In this document: piece after piece, positions 1 to 10,227 of the stretch
Numbering within the stretch: the stretch's first letter is position 1
How the letters are laid out: every line of letters begins with the position of its first letter
Assembly (NCBI RefSeq): GCF_016836705.1
Contig: NZ_JAFCGY010000006.1
Location: 1-64,000, forward strand
Source of the DNA: Mesorhizobium caraganae
GTDB taxonomy: Bacteria; Pseudomonadota; Alphaproteobacteria; Rhizobiales; Rhizobiaceae
Length of the DNA stretch: 64,000 nucleotides
Direction: 5' to 3'
Position numbers and translations under genes: made by a program
Notes under the pieces: model-generated
The model's input: only the letters and a program-made list of their open reading frames with translations
Databases searched by the model: none
What the model was told of the DNA's origin: nothing

Positions 1-2
1 TG

Positions 3-146
3 GCGGCCCTGGTCGCGCGCAAAGCCCCCAAGCTTGCAGCGGTGGCGCTGGCCAACAAACTGGCCCGCATCGCCTGGAAGCTGATGGTCAGCGGCGAGCA
101 ATACCGTCCCATCGGCGCCACCTGTCCCGCGCCTATGCAGTCGTAA
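3..146 (+). CDS. IS110-family transposase, C-terminal end (enters from left edge)
   Basis: The reading frame enters from the left edge and gives 47 residues before TAA at 144-146. The stretch KLAAVALANKLARIAWKLM followed by VSGEQY is the usual C-terminus of IS110/IS116/IS902 (DEDD-type) transposases, where a final helix contains a variant of ALANKxARxxWALL. These enzymes recombine DNA through a tetrad lying N-terminal to this part, so catalytic residues cannot be judged. IS110 elements usually lack long terminal inverted repeats, so the element end is not readable here. Whether the copy is intact depends on sequence left of the window. Confidence 0.7.
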   Translation, partial: AALVARKAPKLAAVALANKLARIAWKLMVSGEQYRPIGATCPAPMQS

Positions 147-485
147 CAGCATTAAGGAATTCGACACCGAGCTCGCTCTCGACGTCGATGTTGGAACTTG
201 CAAGCAAAGGAGAAGATGGTGTGACCGGTCGAACCGGGACGAGCGAGGCTTTCCGAGGTGCTCACTGGCAGTCATTGCCGTGTACGTGTTTGGAACTCGC
301 CATCCGTGTAGCCCATCTAGGCCCGCGCTCAGATATCCGCGCGCAAAAGGCCGGACATATGAGCGCAAGCGATCCGATCAAACTATCTCACCAAGCCTTG
401 CAAGCAGGGGGCCGTCCACATATGAGCACCGGAAGTCGAGAAAGCCGCGTCAGGCAACCGGCCTCATGAATTCTTCTTCGGGATT
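147..485. other. intergenic flank downstream of the transposase, no supported gene
   Basis: This stretch contains an open frame of 93 codons (188-469) and an overlapping one, but neither has a convincing ribosome binding site, recognisable motif or typical codon usage. It probably holds the right end of the IS110 element plus junction sequence. Two similar phrases around 355-370 and 415-430 (ACATATGAGC followed by purine-rich sequence) look like short direct repeats. Nothing else stands out. Confidence 0.5.
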
Positions 486-1277
486 TTAGGCGCAGACGCG
501 GTTGCGGCCCTGCCTCTTCGCCTCATAGAGCTGGCGGTCGGCGCGGCGGTAAAATTCCTCGGCCGTTTCCTTGCGGTCCCACACAGCAAGTCCGACGCTG
601 GTGGTGATCTTGAGGCGGACATTGCCCGACAGCACCGACATGTTGGCAATCGCCTTGCGGATGCGTTCGGCGAATTTCCCCAGCAACTCCGCATCCATGT
701 TGGGCGTGACCACGGCAAACTCCTCGCCGCCGAGCCGCGCCACCACGTCGTGATAGCGAGTCATGCCTTTGAGGCAATTGGCGACTGCCCTCAGCACCTC
801 GTCGCCGACATCGTGGCCATGTGTGTCGTTGACCTGCTTGAAATGGTCGAGGTCGAGGATCATCAACCCGACGGGCTTCTCGATGCGGCGGAATTCTTCG
901 AGATATTCCTTCAGCGCATCGTCGAAATAGCGCCGGTTCTGCATGCCGGTGAGACCATCGGTCAGCGCCGCATGCTGCAACGTTTCCGAACGGGCGCTGA
1001 GCGACACCGTCATCGCCCGCAGCTTGCCCTCTTCCGTCGCCTGTCTGCGGATCAGCGGGTAGATGAAGAACACGCCGAAGAACAGCGCAGTAGCCAGAAG
1101 CACCCCGGTGATGAACAGCAGCCTGTTGAGGTAGACGATCCTCTCGATGCGGGACGCCGTATCCATGTCGGCGGCGATGCCCTGCAAAAGACCATAGGCA
1201 TGAAGTGTCACCAGGCCTGCGGCGAGGATCACGAAAATAAAGACGAAAAATGCGGATTCCGCCTTGTGGAAACGCAT
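486..1277 (-). CDS. membrane-anchored GGDEF diguanylate cyclase
   Basis: A 263-residue protein that should make cyclic di-GMP from two GTP. Two hydrophobic segments (about residues 9-30 and 52-75) anchor it in the inner membrane and enclose a short periplasmic loop too small for a known sensor fold. The GGDEF domain occupies about 105-260. The active-site loop is GGEEF (183-187), and five residues before it lies RYHD (174-177), the RxxD inhibitory site for product feedback. There is no EAL domain. I chose the ATG at 1277, three bases after GGGGAG, instead of the upstream start at 1349, because the membrane segment then begins where expected. The gene is monocistronic. Catalytic activity is inferred from the intact motif. 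Confidence 0.85.
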   Translation of the reverse strand: MRFHKAESAFFVFIFVILAAGLVTLHAYGLLQGIAADMDTASRIERIVYLNRLLFITGVLLATALFFGVFFIYPLIRRQATEEGKLRAMTVSLSARSETLQHAALTDGLTGMQNRRYFDDALKEYLEEFRRIEKPVGLMILDLDHFKQVNDTHGHDVGDEVLRAVANCLKGMTRYHDVVARLGGEEFAVVTPNMDAELLGKFAERIRKAIANMSVLSGNVRLKITTSVGLAVWDRKETAEEFYRRADRQLYEAKRQGRNRVCA

Positions 1278-1408
1278 CTGCTCCCCGTTGGAAAAGTACC
1301 CGCCAGATTTATGGCATGACGGCGCCTTACGGACTGTTAATCCAGACAACCGGAACGGGAATGTTCATTTCAGCTCCTGTTTCTGTAATTGCATTAGCAG
1401 CAGGAAAA

Positions 1409-2332
1409 TCAAATCGCTGTGTTCGGGTCGTCACCGGGCTGCAATCTTAGCCATTCCGGCCCCAGCTGATGGCGAAACCACGTCGTTTGCCGTTTGGCAT
1501 ATTGCCGCGTTGCGGCCTTGCAGCGTTCGATGGCCTCAGAGAAGCTGATGTTATCAGCCATCGCGGCCGAGAGTTCGCGAACGCCGATTGCCTTCATCGC
1601 CGGCAAATCATAATCGAGGCCAAGCGCCACAAGGCGTTTGACTTCATCGAGAGCGCCAAGATCGAGCATACGGTCGAACCGGCTCTCAATCCGCTCGACA
1701 AGGGCCGCGCGGTCCGGTTCGATGACGAAGAAACGCGCGCTGTCGCGGTCGATCAGCGGCCGGCCACGCGCCGCTTGCCATTCGAGAATGGAGCGGCCGG
1801 AGGCGTCAAGCACCTCCAGCGCCCGCACGATGCGCTGGCCGTCGGTCGGCTTCAGCTGCATGGCAACCGCCGAATCCTCGTGCATCAGGAGGCGATGCAG
1901 CTTGGCCGCGCCTTGCTCCTTCAACTCGTAGCGCCAGCGGTCGCGCACCTGCTGCGGAATGTCCGGCATCTCCGAAATGCCCTCGGCAAGGGCGCGAAAA
2001 TAAAGCCCGGTGCCGCCGACGAAAATCACCGGTCGCTCAAAGGGAGGGCCATCGGGCCGCCGGGCAAGCGTACCGTCATCGATCAGCTTCATCACGTCGC
2101 GCAGCCAGGCACCGGTGGAATAGGCGGTGGAGGGATGCACGTGGCCGTAGAGAAAGTGCGGCGCGCGGCCGAGTTCGGCCGCGTTCGGCCGCGCCGTCAG
2201 CACATCGAGCACCGAATAGCCCTGCATGGAATCGGTGTTGACGATGACGCCGCCCTTGCGCTCGGCGAGATCGAGCGCCAGCGCCGACTTGCCGCTGGCG
2301 GTCGGCCCGGCTATCAGGATCGCGTTCTTCAC
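1409..2332 (-). CDS. miaA: tRNA dimethylallyltransferase
   Basis: MiaA transfers a dimethylallyl group to N6 of A37 in tRNAs that read codons starting with U. The 307-residue protein has the P-loop GPTASGKS at residues 9-16, the NTDSMQ segment, the GGTGLYFRAL motif and the C-terminal IGVREL and QTTWFRHQ segments of the family, and its length is normal. No ATG fits the start. A GTG at 2332, with GAGG a few bases upstream, places the P-loop at the usual distance from the N-terminus, so the longer open frame back to 2683 is rejected because it overlaps serB. It is divergent from serB with a 31-bp gap. Confidence 0.93.
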   Translation of the reverse strand: MKNAILIAGPTASGKSALALDLAERKGGVIVNTDSMQGYSVLDVLTARPNAAELGRAPHFLYGHVHPSTAYSTGAWLRDVMKLIDDGTLARRPDGPPFERPVIFVGGTGLYFRALAEGISEMPDIPQQVRDRWRYELKEQGAAKLHRLLMHEDSAVAMQLKPTDGQRIVRALEVLDASGRSILEWQAARGRPLIDRDSARFFVIEPDRAALVERIESRFDRMLDLGALDEVKRLVALGLDYDLPAMKAIGVRELSAAMADNISFSEAIERCKAATRQYAKRQTTWFRHQLGPEWLRLQPGDDPNTAI

Positions 2333-2363
2333 GCGGCCCTCGCCCGCCTGCCTGGAATTTTCT

Positions 2364-3251
2364 ATGCCGCTGATTGCCACGCTTGTATCCCACCCCGTCC
2401 GCCGCACCGTGTCGGCCTCGCTTGCGAATATGGCCTCACGCTCGGTCGGCGCAAGCGCTGTTCGCTGGCTGGGTGAAGGCGTTGCGTGCGATCTGGTGTT
2501 GGCCGAAGGGGCTGAAACCACTGAGACGATTGCCGCCTTGCGCGCTGCGCTTGCCTCCGAGCCTGTCGACGTGATCGTCCAGCAGGCCGACACGCGCCGC
2601 AAGACAATACTGCTCGCCGACATGGATTCGACCATGATCGACCAGGAATGCATCGACGAACTGGCCGACGAGATCGGCGTCAAAGATCACGTTGCCGCCA
2701 TCACGGCGCGCTCGATGAATGGCGAGATCGCCTTCGAGCCCGCCTTACGGGAACGCGTGGCGCTGCTGAAAGGCCTCGATACCGCCGTTGTCGACCGCAT
2801 CATCGCCAACCGCCTGACACTGGCGTCGGGCGGTCGCTCTCTGGTGCAGACGATGAGAGCAAATGGCGCCTGGACGGCACTCGTCTCCGGCGGCTTCGAC
2901 GTGTTCACCAGCCGCATCGCGGACATGCTCGGCTTCCAGGAAAACCGCGCCAACCGCCTGATCGAGGAAAACGGGCGCTTTGCCGGCCTGGTCGCCGAGC
3001 CGATCCTCGGCCGCGCCGCCAAGGCCGATGCGCTGAACGAGATTTCGGCTCGCCTAGGCTTGACGCCGGCCGACGCCATTGCCGTCGGCGACGGCGCCAA
3101 CGATCTCGACATGATCCGGCTTGCGGGCACCGGCGTTGCTCTGCACGCCAAATCCACCGTCGCCGCCGAAGCCAAGGTCCGCATCGACCATGGCGATCTC
3201 ACCGCGTTGCTTTATGTGCAGGGCTACCGGCAGGAGGAATTCGTCGTATGA
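2364..3251 (+). CDS. serB: phosphoserine phosphatase
   Basis: A HAD-superfamily phosphatase that performs the last step of serine synthesis, phosphoserine to serine. The 295-residue protein has the nucleophile motif DMDST (residues 86-90, first Asp the nucleophile), the cap region with ECIDELA, the VSGGFD motif with the Ser that binds phosphate, and the metal-binding GDGANDLDM near residue 255. The N-terminal 80 residues are the small ACT-like extension common in proteobacterial SerB. The ATG at 2364 is preferred over an upstream in-frame start that would run into miaA. The stop codon overlaps the next gene by four bases (ATGA), so the two are probably translated together. Confidence 0.93.
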   Translation: MPLIATLVSHPVRRTVSASLANMASRSVGASAVRWLGEGVACDLVLAEGAETTETIAALRAALASEPVDVIVQQADTRRKTILLADMDSTMIDQECIDELADEIGVKDHVAAITARSMNGEIAFEPALRERVALLKGLDTAVVDRIIANRLTLASGGRSLVQTMRANGAWTALVSGGFDVFTSRIADMLGFQENRANRLIEENGRFAGLVAEPILGRAAKADALNEISARLGLTPADAIAVGDGANDLDMIRLAGTGVALHAKSTVAAEAKVRIDHGDLTALLYVQGYRQEEFVV

Positions 3252-3820
3252 AACCGATGCGCACCGAACGCCTGATCCTGCGCAACTGGGAAGAACGCGA
3301 CCGCGAGCTCTTCCATCGCATCAATTCGGACGAGCGGGTGATGGAATTCTTTCCGTTCCGCCGCGACCGTGTCGAGACGGATGCCAAGATGGACGAATTT
3401 CGGGGCTGGATCGCCAAGGACGGCTTTGGTTTTGCCGCCGCCGAGATTGCCGCGACGGGCGAATGCATTGGCTTTGTCGGCCTCTTGGAGACCGATCACG
3501 TGCCGTCCATGCCTTCCGATACGATCGAGATCGGCTGGCGGCTGGCGCCGGAATTCTGGGGCAAGGGCTATGTCACCGAGGCCTCCGAAGCCTGGCTCGC
3601 CTTTGGCTTCGAAACGCTTGACCGCGACGAAATCGTCTCCTTCGCCGTCGCAGCCAACCGCCGCTCGACGGCCGTCATGGAGCGTCTTGGCATGAGCCCT
3701 GACCCGGCTCGCGATTTCGACCACCCATCCATCCCTGACAGCCACCCGCATCTCAAGCGGCATGTCCTCTACGCCCTATCGCGCAAGGACTGGCAGGCAC
3801 GAAAAAGGGCGGCTCGCTAG
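3248..3820 (+). CDS. GNAT-family N-acetyltransferase (RimJ/RimL-like)
   Basis: A 190-residue GNAT protein beginning MRTERLILRNW, the typical opening of the RimJ/RimL-type acetyltransferase_3 group. The acetyl-CoA loop is EFWGKGYVTEA near residues 98-108, and the ANRRSTAVMERLGM segment near 137-150 is the conserved motif B region. The substrate is unknown; relatives acetylate protein N-termini or small amines. AGGAGG at 3232-3237 lies inside the end of serB, ten bases before the ATG, so the gene has its own strong ribosome site and also overlaps the serB stop by four bases. The shared operon with serB does not by itself indicate a role in serine metabolism. Confidence 0.85.
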   Translation: MKPMRTERLILRNWEERDRELFHRINSDERVMEFFPFRRDRVETDAKMDEFRGWIAKDGFGFAAAEIAATGECIGFVGLLETDHVPSMPSDTIEIGWRLAPEFWGKGYVTEASEAWLAFGFETLDRDEIVSFAVAANRRSTAVMERLGMSPDPARDFDHPSIPDSHPHLKRHVLYALSRKDWQARKRAAR

Positions 3821-3830
3821 CCGCCCTTTT
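3803..3830. terminator. bidirectional rho-independent terminator between GNAT gene and degP
   Basis: A perfect 12-bp stem (AAAAGGGCGGCT, loop CGCT, AGCCGCCCTTTT) with A- and T-runs on its two sides. It includes the last codons and stop of the acetyltransferase gene and can serve that gene as well as the convergent protease gene ending at 3867. Confidence 0.85.
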
Positions 3831-3866
3831 CATTTCGAAATCAGATCGTTGCAGGCCTGACCGGAC

Positions 3867-5384
<1,518 letters not shown>

Positions 5385-5487
5385 CGAGAGCCTCCCGGAA
5401 TTGCTGAAAGAAAAAGCGCTTCGGCAAAACGCCGCGTCGCGTCATGTTGGCAAGAAATACGGCACATCTGCGGCTATGGCCACATCA

Positions 5488-5503
5488 GGAGGATAAATCC
5501 TCC
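5488..5503. promoter_or_regulatory. perfect palindrome upstream of degP
   Basis: GGAGGAT-AA-ATCCTCC, nested within a wider ATCAGG...CCTGAT pair (5484-5514), in the gap between the DUF2065 stop and the degP start. It could be an operator for degP or part of a weak terminator for the hfl operon; there is no T-run. Confidence 0.35.
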
Positions 5504-5526
5504 GTTACACCTGATAACAGCGTTCC

Positions 5527-5712
5527 TCAGCCACGCACCAGCCAGACAATGCCGACACCGATGGCGATGGCCGCCAGCCCGACGATGCGCAGCGCATTTT
5601 CAGGCATCGACAGCACTTCCCCAGCAAGGCGTTTGGCAAGGCCGGGGAAACCGCCATAGACCAGGCCCTCGACGACGAGGACCAGGCCTATGGCCGCAAG
5701 AAAATCCTGCAC
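5527..5712 (-). CDS. DUF2065 (YjeT-like) small inner-membrane protein
   Basis: A 61-residue protein with two hydrophobic segments (about 3-20 and 41-59) and the motif LVLVVEGLVYGGFPG typical of DUF2065, the family of E. coli YjeT. In E. coli yjeT also lies directly after hflC, so the order is conserved across proteobacteria. The start is a GTG at 5712, four bases after the hflC stop, with AGGG overlapping that stop; no ATG gives a full-length product. Function is unknown; the position suggests an accessory part for HflKC. Confidence 0.8.
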   Translation of the reverse strand: MQDFLAAIGLVLVVEGLVYGGFPGLAKRLAGEVLSMPENALRIVGLAAIAIGVGIVWLVRG

Positions 5713-5716
5713 CGCC

Positions 5717-6661
5717 CTACTGGGCGGGTGCAGGTTGCGCTGCCGGCGCGGCAGGTGCCGCCGGGGCCGCAGGCTTCGCGTCCGTGCCATCCGGATTGCG
5801 GAAGAAGCGGAAGAACTCCGAGTTCGGCGACAGCACCATCGTCGTCCCGGAGTTGTCCAGCGCCGTGCCGTAGGCATTCATCGACCGGTAGAAGTCGAAG
5901 AAGGCCGGATCGCGTTTGTAGGCATCGGCGAAAGTCGCGCTGCGCTGGGCCTCGCCCTCACCGCGCAGGATTTCCGATTCCTTGCGCGCTTCGGCGACGA
6001 TTTCCACCACCTCGCGGTCGGCGCGTGCCGTGATGCGCTGCGCGGCCTCTTTGCCGCGCGCTCTCAGCCGTTCGGCCTCCGCAAGACGTTCGGCCTTCAT
6101 GCGGTCGAAGGTCTGCTGCGAAACCTCCGCCGTCAGGTCGGTCCGGCGGATGCGCACATCCTCGATCTGCAGGCCGAGCGACGTCGCGTCCGGCCGAAGC
6201 TGATCGCGTACTTCGCGCATCATCACGGCACGCTCTTCCGAGAGCGCCGCTTCGAAGTCGCGCAGACCGTAGACACGGCGCAACGCTGCGTCGAGACGCG
6301 TCCTCAGTCGGGCTTCGGCCAATGTGATCTGACCGGACACGGCGGAGCGGAACACGCGCGGATCCGAGATGCGGTAAGCGATGAAAGCGTCAACCTCGTA
6401 GAACTTGCCGCCCGAAACCTGGACGCGGATATTGTCGAGATCGAAGCGCAGCACCCTGTTTTCGATCAATTGCACGCTGTCGGCATCGAAGAAGGCGAAA
6501 GGCGCCTTGAAATAGATGCCGGGTTCATTCTTGACATCGACGATCTCGCCGAACCGCAGCACGAGCGCCTGCTGGCGCGCGTTGACCACGAAGACCGAGG
6601 AGTAGATCAGGAACAGAAGCACGGCCGCGATGACGGCGAGGATGGGAAGACGATTGGCCAT
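5717..6661 (-). CDS. hflC: HflC, SPFH-domain regulator of FtsH protease
   Basis: A 314-residue membrane protein with one N-terminal transmembrane helix (about 5-25) and a periplasmic SPFH/band-7 domain. It starts MANRLPIL, has the family segments QALVLRFGEI and YFKAPFAFFD, and a long helical RLRARGKEAAQRI region. With HflK it forms the large cage around FtsH that controls access of membrane substrates. The C-terminus ends in an Ala/Pro-rich tail. The ATG at 6661 overlaps the hflK stop by one base; a GTG three bases earlier is an alternative. Confidence 0.93.
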   Translation of the reverse strand: MANRLPILAVIAAVLLFLIYSSVFVVNARQQALVLRFGEIVDVKNEPGIYFKAPFAFFDADSVQLIENRVLRFDLDNIRVQVSGGKFYEVDAFIAYRISDPRVFRSAVSGQITLAEARLRTRLDAALRRVYGLRDFEAALSEERAVMMREVRDQLRPDATSLGLQIEDVRIRRTDLTAEVSQQTFDRMKAERLAEAERLRARGKEAAQRITARADREVVEIVAEARKESEILRGEGEAQRSATFADAYKRDPAFFDFYRSMNAYGTALDNSGTTMVLSPNSEFFRFFRNPDGTDAKPAAPAAPAAPAAQPAPAQ

Positions 6662-7776
6662 CACTGGGTTCCTCCGGTCGTGGCGCCAAGGGGCGCCGGC
6701 GCCTTCGGCTGCAGCGCCGGCAGCGGCAAATAGGGGACGACCCCTTGCCCATTGCCCTGTTCGACGATGACCTTGTTGGAGTCTTTCAGGACCTTCTCCA
6801 TCGTTTCCAGATAAAGGCGCTTGCGCGTCACATCGGGGGCCTTGGCATATTCGTCATAGACCGAGATGAAGCGCTGCGCCTCGCCTTCGGCCTCCTGCAC
6901 GACACGGTTCTTGTAGGCCGCCGCGTCTTCACGGACCTGTGCCGCCTCGCCGCGCGCCTGGCCGAGCTTCTGGTTGGAATACTGGTTGGCTTGCTCGACG
7001 AACTTGTCCTCGTCCTGTTCGGCGCGCTGCACTTCGTCGAACGCGTCCGCCACTTCACGCGGCGGCGCCGCGTCCTCGATCGAAACCGCGTTGACGTTCA
7101 GGCCGGCCTTGTAGCCGTCCAGCGTCGTCTGGATGATTTCGCGCACCGATGCGGCGATGCCTTGGCGATCGTCGCGGAAAATGTCCTGGGCGGGTCGCCG
7201 GCCGACTGCTTCGCGCATGGCGCTTTCAGCGACTTGCTGCAGCATGCCTTCCGGGTCGGAGACGTCGAACAGATAGGCCTTTGGATCGGAGACCTGGTAG
7301 GCCACCGAGAATTGGACGTTGACGATATTCTGGTCGCCGGTCAGCATCAGCCCGGAAGTGTTGCCGCTCGTCGCGCCGCCGCCGCCGATATCGACGAGCT
7401 GCTCGGCGATGTTGGCCGTCTCGACGGTTTCAACGGGCCACCAATGGAAATGCAGACCCGGCTGCGACAGCTCCGGCTTCGGCTTGCCGAAGCGCAGTTC
7501 GACCGCAACCTCGTCCGGCTGCACGGTATAGACCGCCTTGAACGCCCACAGCACGACCAGTGCCGCTGCGATCAGCGCAAAGACGGCCGGGCTGGCGCCG
7601 CCGCCACCGGGCAGCGCGCGCCGCAGCCGGTCCTGGCCGCGGCGGATGATGTCCTCGAGATCGGGAGGTGACCCTTGCGGGCCGCCAGGCCCCTTTGGTC
7701 CCTGCCCCCAGGGTCCCTGATTGCCGCCGCCGCCCCATGGGCCGCCGCCGCCACCGCTCTTGTCGTTCCAGGGCAT
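6661..7776 (-). CDS. hflK: HflK, SPFH-domain partner of HflC
   Basis: A 371-residue protein. The first 60 residues are Gly/Pro-rich and cytosolic (WNDKSGGGGGPWGGGG), as in other HflK proteins; then one transmembrane helix (about 70-90) and an SPFH domain with the family motifs PDEVAVELRFGK and GLHFHWWPVE. A helical region follows with EVQRAEQDEDKFV, then a C-terminus of low complexity. HflK and HflC together modulate FtsH. The ATG at 7776 follows AAAGGA at a good distance; the longer open frame to 7824 is not needed. It is the first gene of the hflK-hflC-DUF2065 operon. Confidence 0.93.
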   Translation of the reverse strand: MPWNDKSGGGGGPWGGGGNQGPWGQGPKGPGGPQGSPPDLEDIIRRGQDRLRRALPGGGGASPAVFALIAAALVVLWAFKAVYTVQPDEVAVELRFGKPKPELSQPGLHFHWWPVETVETANIAEQLVDIGGGGATSGNTSGLMLTGDQNIVNVQFSVAYQVSDPKAYLFDVSDPEGMLQQVAESAMREAVGRRPAQDIFRDDRQGIAASVREIIQTTLDGYKAGLNVNAVSIEDAAPPREVADAFDEVQRAEQDEDKFVEQANQYSNQKLGQARGEAAQVREDAAAYKNRVVQEAEGEAQRFISVYDEYAKAPDVTRKRLYLETMEKVLKDSNKVIVEQGNGQGVVPYLPLPALQPKAPAPLGATTGGTQ

Positions 7777-7930
7777 GAATGTCCTTTCGCTTGGAATTCC
7801 CTCAGCGCCGGCCTTGCGACGCAAAATCCAGTTGTTCTTCTATAGGGACGCCGCGATGCGCTTTCAACGCGATCCGACACTGCACCGTCCGATTTGGACC
7901 GCTGCAAGCAGCAAATTTCAATAAGTCGCC

Positions 7931-8545
7931 TTATGAATGCGGCGTATTGTCGAGGGGAAGGCACCAAATGGCAAAAAGCGGCTTGGCATCCGCGCGCATG
8001 GCATGAACGATGTCAGGTGGATTGTAGACGACCCCACCGACCCCGGGTTCATGCCACGCCTCGGCATTCTGCCGCCACTCACCCTGCGACAGGACCAGGT
8101 AAAGCTCTTCCGGCGGATGCCGATGATCTGGATATGTCGTGTGCGGCGCCATGACCGACACTCCGATCTCGATTTGACCGCTCGGGACGAAACCGCCCGG
8201 GCCGACAATGAAGGAATCGGCGTAATTCTCGGCCAGCACCGCCGACTTGCGACGCTCGCTTTGATTGTTCCAGCTGAGATGCGGCTCGATCTCGCGCAGC
8301 GCGGCGGCGAGCTTGCCGAGATTGCCGCCGATCGTTTCAAGCTCGGCAAAGCATGCCGGAAGGTGGCGACAAGCCGGCTGGCGCTGGGGTCGCTCACCGC
8401 TTGCCTGCGGCGCCTCAAGCGCGGTGTTGCCGAAGATCCGCTGGTGCGCAGCTTCACGCGCGGGTTCATTTCCCATACGCGAGCGTATCTCCGCGCTCAG
8501 TAAATCCATGAACGCACCGAGCGGCTGACGCTTGTTATCCGTCAT
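7931..8545 (-). CDS. cupin of the DMSP lyase-like superfamily (DddQ-type residues)
   Basis: A 204-residue protein with a helical N-terminal half and a C-terminal cupin. The cupin shows YPDHRHPPEELY (138-149) and IVH (179-181). The spacing His143-Glu147-Tyr149-His181, plus Tyr138 and His141, matches the metal ligands and catalytic Tyr that I recall for the DMSP lyase DddQ (His125, Glu129, Tyr131, His163; Tyr120, His123). DddQ splits dimethylsulfoniopropionate to dimethyl sulfide and acrylate, but the wider superfamily includes cupins with no DMSP activity, so the substrate is open. The ATG overlaps the folA stop by four bases, so it is translationally coupled to folA. No acrylate-use genes are nearby. 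Confidence 0.7.
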   Translation of the reverse strand: MTDNKRQPLGAFMDLLSAEIRSRMGNEPAREAAHQRIFGNTALEAPQASGERPQRQPACRHLPACFAELETIGGNLGKLAAALREIEPHLSWNNQSERRKSAVLAENYADSFIVGPGGFVPSGQIEIGVSVMAPHTTYPDHRHPPEELYLVLSQGEWRQNAEAWHEPGVGGVVYNPPDIVHAMRADAKPLFAIWCLPLDNTPHS

Positions 8546-9072
8546 GAGGCCACCTGTGTCATTGAGCGGCTGCGCTCGTAAACCGTGTAGCGCGTCGCGT
8601 GGCTGTCCTTTTCACCGGCCGGAAAACCCTCCGAACGCACAATTTGCCAGCTGCCCGGATCGATGTCAGGGAAATGCGCATCACCGTCGACCTTGGCCAG
8701 CACATGGGTGACATGCAGGCGGTCGGCAAGCGGCAGCGCCTGCGCATAGATCTCGCCGCCGCCGATGACACAGATTTCGTCGACGCCGCTCATGCAACGC
8801 CCACGCACCGTGGCCAGCTGGATCGCGGCTTCCAGCGAATTTGCTGTTTCAACGCCCTCGGCGCGCCAGGCCTTGTCGCGGGTCACCACGATGTTCAATC
8901 TGCCCGGCAGCGGCCGGCCGATGCCCTCATAGGTCTTGCGGCCCATGATGACGGGCTTGCCCATAGTGTCGGCCTTGAACCGCTTGAGATCGGTGGACAG
9001 CCGCCACGGAAGGCCGCCGTCGCGCCCGATCACGCCGTTCTCGGCGATGGCGACATAGATCGCGAGCTCCAT
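8542..9072 (-). CDS. folA: dihydrofolate reductase
   Basis: A 176-residue enzyme reducing dihydrofolate to tetrahydrofolate with NADPH, needed to recycle the product of ThyA (14.5 kb here). It has the N-terminal VAIAENGVIGRDGGLPWRL motif, MGRKTYEGIGRPLPGR, and the ICVIGGGEIYAQAL segment. The ATG at 9072 overlaps the stop of the DUF4424 gene by one base and its own stop overlaps the cupin start, giving a tight three-gene unit. Longer open frames upstream are rejected. Confidence 0.93.
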   Translation of the reverse strand: MELAIYVAIAENGVIGRDGGLPWRLSTDLKRFKADTMGKPVIMGRKTYEGIGRPLPGRLNIVVTRDKAWRAEGVETANSLEAAIQLATVRGRCMSGVDEICVIGGGEIYAQALPLADRLHVTHVLAKVDGDAHFPDIDPGSWQIVRSEGFPAGEKDSHATRYTVYERSRSMTQVAS

Positions 9073-10091
9073 CAGTTGGCGTCCCCGCCATTGCTGTCCG
9101 ACGGTTCGAGAAGCAGAATGTCGATGTCGTGCTCGGGATAGAAATCCCGCGCCGTCAGCTCGAACGTCGTCGGCCCGACCTTTTTGACATTTTCGCCGCA
9201 AAACGAGATCAGGGCTTTTGGATTGCCTTTGTCGACGGTCAGCTTGAATTTGCCGATGATGCCGGATGCCCAGTTTCCACCGGTGGTCAGGATATAGGCA
9301 ATGCGTTTCTCATAGTATTTGGGATAACCGTCCGGATCGTCCTTGGCCGCCTTGCGCACCGCATTCTCGAAGCCGCCGTCCATGCAGTAGCGGGCCTTGT
9401 AGGCAGCATACTGGCTGCCCTGGAACTTACCGTCATAGAAGAAGCTGACCGATGACGTCCCGCCGACGCTCGGCTTGTAGCGGTGCGAGACATGGACATC
9501 CTTGTTGGCCGGAAATGTCGAGCGCCACCAATAGGTCGAGCGCAACTGCCACCACGGTGTATAGACCTTGTTCGCCTCAGTACCGTCGCTGCCCGTATCC
9601 TCGATGATGATGCCGCGGTTCTCCCAATCCTCGGCGACCGCCTTCGGCAGCTTCGCCAGCGCCGCCTTGGCCACATCGCCGAATGGATTGAACGGAACGT
9701 TCTGCGCCTTCAGATCGGCGCCGATATCGATGCCGACAGCGAACACTTTCTGCTCGAGCTGCGGCTTCGCCGGCACACCATCGATCGTCACCTCAAAGCC
9801 AAGGAAATTGTCGCTCTGATTTTCCGGGATGGCCGGCATTTCCTCCGGATCACCTTCGATCTCGGGCAACGGGAAGGCGACGATTGCGTCGACATCCTTG
9901 TCGGTGTTGTTGTGGAAGACATAGTCGACCGTCACCTTTTCGGGCGAGATGAAGAGATCCTCGCTTTGCATCGCCACCGCATCGCTGCGGGACAGGATAA
10001 GGCCGCCGGTGCTGAGTTCGGCCACCGAATCATTGGCCAGTGCGGGCGTGGCTGAAAGCGCCAGCGCCGCGGTCAGAACGTATCGGAACAT
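9072..10091 (-). CDS. DUF4424 exported protein
   Basis: A 339-residue protein with a clear signal peptide (about 1-19, cut after PALA) and the features of DUF4424: ELSTGGLILSRSDAVAM near the start, YVFHNNTDKDVDAIVAFPLP, and a Trp-rich central segment (WWQLRSTYWWRSTFP) predicted to be beta structure. It is presumably periplasmic. Its function is unknown. It heads the unit with folA and the cupin, but nothing links it to folate chemistry beyond the coupled genes. Confidence 0.8.
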   Translation of the reverse strand: MFRYVLTAALALSATPALANDSVAELSTGGLILSRSDAVAMQSEDLFISPEKVTVDYVFHNNTDKDVDAIVAFPLPEIEGDPEEMPAIPENQSDNFLGFEVTIDGVPAKPQLEQKVFAVGIDIGADLKAQNVPFNPFGDVAKAALAKLPKAVAEDWENRGIIIEDTGSDGTEANKVYTPWWQLRSTYWWRSTFPANKDVHVSHRYKPSVGGTSSVSFFYDGKFQGSQYAAYKARYCMDGGFENAVRKAAKDDPDGYPKYYEKRIAYILTTGGNWASGIIGKFKLTVDKGNPKALISFCGENVKKVGPTTFELTARDFYPEHDIDILLLEPSDSNGGDAN

Positions 10092-10227
10092 GGAAGCCCT
10101 CTCGGCCGGAATGCCGGGATGATCCTAGCCGTTTCAAGGCCGTGTTTCAAAGCCCTTCCGCGGTCGCCATTGCTTGCGCACATGCTTGTCTGGACACTGA
10201 GACCGCTATCGGGCAGGAGTTCGCGTC

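Noticed and set aside
188..469. 93-codon frame after the IS110 end
   Set aside because: It overlaps another frame, lacks a ribosome site and resembles non-coding IS flank.
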